A stretch of 35,354 nt of DNA, taken from assembly GCA_934635045.1 (NCBI GenBank), contig CAKTZA010000035.1, forward strand, positions 1 through 35,354, given 5' to 3'. The DNA comes from an uncultured Kiritimatiellota bacterium. GTDB lineage: Bacteria; Verrucomicrobiota; Kiritimatiellia; RFP12; UBA1067. The notes under the pieces were generated by a model. The model was given only the letters and a program-made list of their open reading frames with translations, ran no database searches and was not told the DNA's origin. A program made the translations under genes and the position numbers. Below, in pieces: positions 32,604 through 35,354 of the stretch; positions within the stretch are counted from its first letter, which is position 1, and every line of letters starts with the position of its first letter.

Positions 32604-33103
32604 GGCGGCGCGGCTTCACGGTCATCGAGATGATGCTCGCGACGGTCGTCACAGCCGTCCTGTCCGTCTCGCTCGCGACGCTCTTCGTCGGCATCCGGCG
32701 GCTCGTGCGCCAGGCCTACGACGACGCGTCGCTCTCGCTCGCGCTGCGCGCGGAGCGCGAGCGGGCGCTCTTCCACGCGGTCGCGGAAGGCGGCAGCGTC
32801 CACTGGGGCGGGCTCCTCTCCGCGAAGGACACGCGGCTGCCGGGCGGCGACGCGGTCGCCTTCACGGCGACCGGCGTCCAGACGGAGAGCGGGGCGCCGC
32901 AGGCGCGCGCCCAGCAACGGTGGACGCGCGCGGCGGTCGGCGACGACCCGCAGACCGTGCGCGGCGCGCCGTCGCTCTACGCGCTGACCGTCGAGCGGGC
33001 GTCCGGGGACGAGGTGCGGCGCGCGTGCCTCGTGCTGCCCGTCTTCGGCGTCGAGCAGCCCGCCGACGCGCTGCGCATCTTCTCGGAAGGAGGGGGCGAA
33101 TGA
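32594..33103 (+). CDS. Minor pseudopilin (GspJ/PilW-like)
   Basis: 169 residues if GTG 32594 is used. That start has AGGAGG (32583-32588) at ideal spacing; ATG 32600, overlapping the previous stop, is the alternative and changes only two residues. The prepilin signal MAMRRRG is followed by FTVIEMMLATVVTAVLSVSLATLFVG, with Glu5. The ~140-residue head is compatible with the larger minor pseudopilins GspJ or PilW. The next gene starts by ATGA overlap. Confidence 0.72.
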   Translation: MAMRRRGFTVIEMMLATVVTAVLSVSLATLFVGIRRLVRQAYDDASLSLALRAERERALFHAVAEGGSVHWGGLLSAKDTRLPGGDAVAFTATGVQTESGAPQARAQQRWTRAAVGDDPQTVRGAPSLYALTVERASGDEVRRACLVLPVFGVEQPADALRIFSEGGGE

Positions 33104-35220
33104 CGGCCTCCCCGTCCCGTCGCGGGTTCGCCCTGCCCGTCACGATCGTGATGATGGCGGTTGTCGCGATCGTCGTCGCGGCCGTCGGCGGCTTCGTCTC
33201 GAACGCCGCGCGCCAGACGCGCATCCACCTCGCGCGCACGCGCTGCCGCCTCGCCGCGCAGAGCGCGCTGGAGCAGGCGAAGGTCGAGATCCAGGCCGGG
33301 TTCTCCGCCTACGCCGGCGGCAGCGGCGCGGCGACGGTCAAGATCGACCCGCGCCAGGCCGAGGTCTACAACTGGTTCGACACCGTCTCGGCCGACCGGC
33401 GGACGATCGGCGCGCCGGCCGAGAAGGCCATCACGCTCACGGACCCGGCGGACGGCGTCAACGGCTGCCGGGTCCGCGTGGCGATCGGCCGCTACGTCGA
33501 GCACGCGCACAACAGCAGCCTCGCGATCGTGCCGGTCGTGGCGACGGCCGCCTTCGCCTGCCCGGACGGGCTGGAGGTGACGGCGACGATCCAGGAGCGC
33601 GTCGTGTTCGGCACGGGCCAGAGCCCCGTCTTCGACTACGCCTACTTCGTCAACAACTATGGCTGGATGAACGGCAGCACCATCACGATCAACGGCGACA
33701 TGCGGGCGAACGGCAACGTGAGCCTCTCGGGCGCGACGGTCAACGGGCGCGTCTGGGCGGCGGCGAACGACGAGCTGAACGTGGTCGGGCGGATCTCGCT
33801 CTCGTCCAGCCCCAAGATCAGGGACCTCGCATCCTACCGCTCGTCCGCCGGCCGCCGCGCGCGCCCGGACGTCGCCGACTACGACACGCCCGGCGCCTAC
33901 GACGCGCCGCTGCAGGGCGGCACGATCCGCCGGCCCACCTACTGTCCCGGCGAGTACGACGCCGACGGGCGCTGGCGCCCGATCCCCGTGCCGGGGACGG
34001 GCACGGTCGGCGCGCAGGAGGGCAACCCGGTCGTCAACGAGGGCGCGGACTCCCTGCCGATGCCGTTCGTCTCGGACCTCGACGCCTACGTCGAGTACGC
34101 GCGCGCGTACAAGTCCGGGGCCGGCGGAACCCTCTCCTATCCCGGCTACACGTACACCGACGCGGCGGGGGCGGAGAAGGCGGTCGCCGGCGGCACCGTG
34201 CGCGCGCACCACGCGGGGGCCGGGCCCTCGGGCGACGCGGCGGGCGCCGACAGGGGCGCGCTCGTCCTCGTCGGCACGCAGGCGAACCCGATCGTCATCG
34301 ACGGGCCGGTCGTCGTCGACTCCGACGTCATCATCAAGGGCTACGTGAAGGGGCAGGGGACGATCTACGCGGGGCGCAACATCCACGTCATCGGCGACGT
34401 CAGGTACGTCGACGCGCCGCAGTGGTCGCACCCGGACGGCGACGACGCGGCGGTCGAGGCGAGCAACGCGAAGAAGGACATGCTCGGGCTCGTCGCGAAG
34501 GGGAACATCGTCGTCGGCGACAGCTCGACGGACGCGTGGATGAACCGGGTGTGGGACTACATCCGCACGGACGGGCGGCAGTCCGTCGTCCACCAGTACG
34601 CCTGCGACCCGAGCGACGCGAACATCGGCTACCCCGCGACGTTCCGGGGCGACTACACGGCCGTCGAGCGGGTGCCGGGGCTTCCGGGCGACCAGGCCGC
34701 CGCGGCGCCGGGCGGGTACGACGCGGCGTCCGGCCAGTTCGGCAAGGTCCGCACGCGCCTCGTCGAGCTGGACACCTGGCACGAGGAGCCCGTCTACGAC
34801 TACTGGGGGCGCTACCTGGGCATGCGCCAGGTGCGCGACACGGCGGCCGAGAACTACGTCGCCTACGACCGGCGCTACTACGAGACGGTCTGCGACGACC
34901 GGATCATGCGCTCGCTCAAGGACACGGCGGGCGTCGCGCAGATCGACGCCGTCCTCTACAACAACCACGGCATCTTCGGGACGCCCGGCCGCAGCGGCGC
35001 GACGTTCAGCCTCAACGGCTCGCTCGTCTGCCGCGACGAGGCGCTGATCTTCACGGGGAACGGCAGCCGCTTCAACTGGGACATCCGCCTGAAGGCGAAG
35101 AGCGGGAACGCGGTGACGGGGAACCTCGGCCTGCCGGTCGGCCCGCAGGAGCCCTACGTGACGGAGTGGATGGAGGTTCCCGACTCCCTCAACGCGGCCT
35201 TCGGGGAGGCCGGGCCGTGA
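33100..35220 (+). CDS. Very large PilX/GspK-type minor pilin-like protein
   Basis: 706 residues from ATG 33100 (ATGA overlap with the previous stop). The prepilin-like N-terminus SRRG-FALPVTIVMMAVVAIVVAAVGGF lacks Glu5 (Val in its place), as in GspK/PilX tip subunits. A long extracellular region contains beta-helix-like rungs (GSTITINGDMRANGNVSLSGATVNGRVW near 33675; NPIVIDGPVVVDSDVIIKGYVKGQGTIYAGRNIHVIGDV near 34300), reminiscent of bactofilin or DUF4900-type repeats. Tyr/Trp-rich and Gly/Ala-rich linkers surround these. Likely a pilus-tip or surface-exposed adhesin component; more than twice the usual GspK length. The next gene overlaps its stop (GTGA). Confidence 0.75.
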   Translation: MTASPSRRGFALPVTIVMMAVVAIVVAAVGGFVSNAARQTRIHLARTRCRLAAQSALEQAKVEIQAGFSAYAGGSGAATVKIDPRQAEVYNWFDTVSADRRTIGAPAEKAITLTDPADGVNGCRVRVAIGRYVEHAHNSSLAIVPVVATAAFACPDGLEVTATIQERVVFGTGQSPVFDYAYFVNNYGWMNGSTITINGDMRANGNVSLSGATVNGRVWAAANDELNVVGRISLSSSPKIRDLASYRSSAGRRARPDVADYDTPGAYDAPLQGGTIRRPTYCPGEYDADGRWRPIPVPGTGTVGAQEGNPVVNEGADSLPMPFVSDLDAYVEYARAYKSGAGGTLSYPGYTYTDAAGAEKAVAGGTVRAHHAGAGPSGDAAGADRGALVLVGTQANPIVIDGPVVVDSDVIIKGYVKGQGTIYAGRNIHVIGDVRYVDAPQWSHPDGDDAAVEASNAKKDMLGLVAKGNIVVGDSSTDAWMNRVWDYIRTDGRQSVVHQYACDPSDANIGYPATFRGDYTAVERVPGLPGDQAAAAPGGYDAASGQFGKVRTRLVELDTWHEEPVYDYWGRYLGMRQVRDTAAENYVAYDRRYYETVCDDRIMRSLKDTAGVAQIDAVLYNNHGIFGTPGRSGATFSLNGSLVCRDEALIFTGNGSRFNWDIRLKAKSGNAVTGNLGLPVGPQEPYVTEWMEVPDSLNAAFGEAGP

Positions 35221-35354
35221 CGGGCGGCGTCCTGGCCCTGATCGACGCCGGGGCCGACCCCGACTTCGCCGCGTTCGAGCGGGCGGAGGCGCGGCGGGCG
35301 TCCGTCGTCTCCCCGGCCGCGTCCGCCGCGGCGCCGCGCCGCCGGCGGCGGACG
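35217..35354 (+). CDS. Start of a further operon gene, truncated by window edge
   Basis: A GTG at 35217 overlaps the previous stop (GTGA) and opens a frame with no stop to the window end (46 codons: MTGGVLALIDAGADPDFAAFERAEARRAS, then Ala/Pro/Arg-rich). The 4-base overlap matches the style of the operon. No function can be read from this fragment. Confidence 0.45.
   Translation, partial: MTGGVLALIDAGADPDFAAFERAEARRASVVSPAASAAAPRRRRRT

Overview
The window is high-GC, densely coded bacterial DNA with no stable RNA genes, no CRISPR array, no insertion sequence and no gene-free stretch longer than 300 bases. The secreted NPCBM/putative-Ig/GH27 enzymes, a polysaccharide-deacetylase protein with autotransporter-passenger-like repeats, short intergenic octamer arrays and a PVC-flavoured pilin system together suggest an uncultured, polysaccharide-degrading member of the Planctomycetes-Verrucomicrobia-Chlamydiae group, perhaps Kiritimatiellota. 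That assignment is inference; no marker gene here proves it.

Layout. (1) 1-3494: an alpha/beta hydrolase cut by the left edge, followed by two secreted proteins of unknown function. A lower-GC block, about 1100-2760, starts and ends inside genes. (2) 3636-16343: a carbohydrate cluster. It holds two tandem-duplicated GH27 alpha-galactosidase-like enzymes, a deacetylase/passenger/LamG protein, a beta-helix (GH28-like) protein fused to an SGNH esterase, and a GntR-LacI chimeric regulator that probably senses a sugar released by these enzymes. The first GH27 gene carries a 13-C tract in its 5' coding region. (3) 16432-21399: asd, an unusually short smc without a recognisable hinge, and rpoN (sigma-54), closely packed as one operon. 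(4) 21377-26097, minus strand: a pilMNOPQ-like operon whose genes all overlap by 4 bases, converging on and overlapping rpoN. (5) 26201 to the right edge: a PilR/NtrC-type activator, a major pilin, the PilB/GspE ATPase, the PilC/GspF platform protein, a histidine-kinase dimerisation-domain-only protein, a TPR plus free-standing GspE N-terminal-domain protein, three pseudopilin-like proteins, and the start of one more gene.

The strongest story is regulatory. Nearly identical -24/-12 (sigma-54) elements lie upstream of the pilin gene and upstream of pilM. The window also encodes sigma-54 itself and a sigma-54 activator with an intact GAFTGA loop. This looks like a self-contained sigma-54 pilus regulon. 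Independently, four genes (first GH27, the GntR-LacI regulator, asd, the PilR-like activator) have a TGnTAYAAT extended -10 box only 6-9 bases before the ATG, which predicts leaderless or nearly leaderless mRNAs.

Other items to follow up: the hinge-less SMC, the poly-C ON/OFF tract, the orphan DHp protein, the free-standing MshEN-like domain, and a dyad laid over the promoter and start codon of the GntR-LacI regulator. All calls come from reading the sequence; no database search was run.
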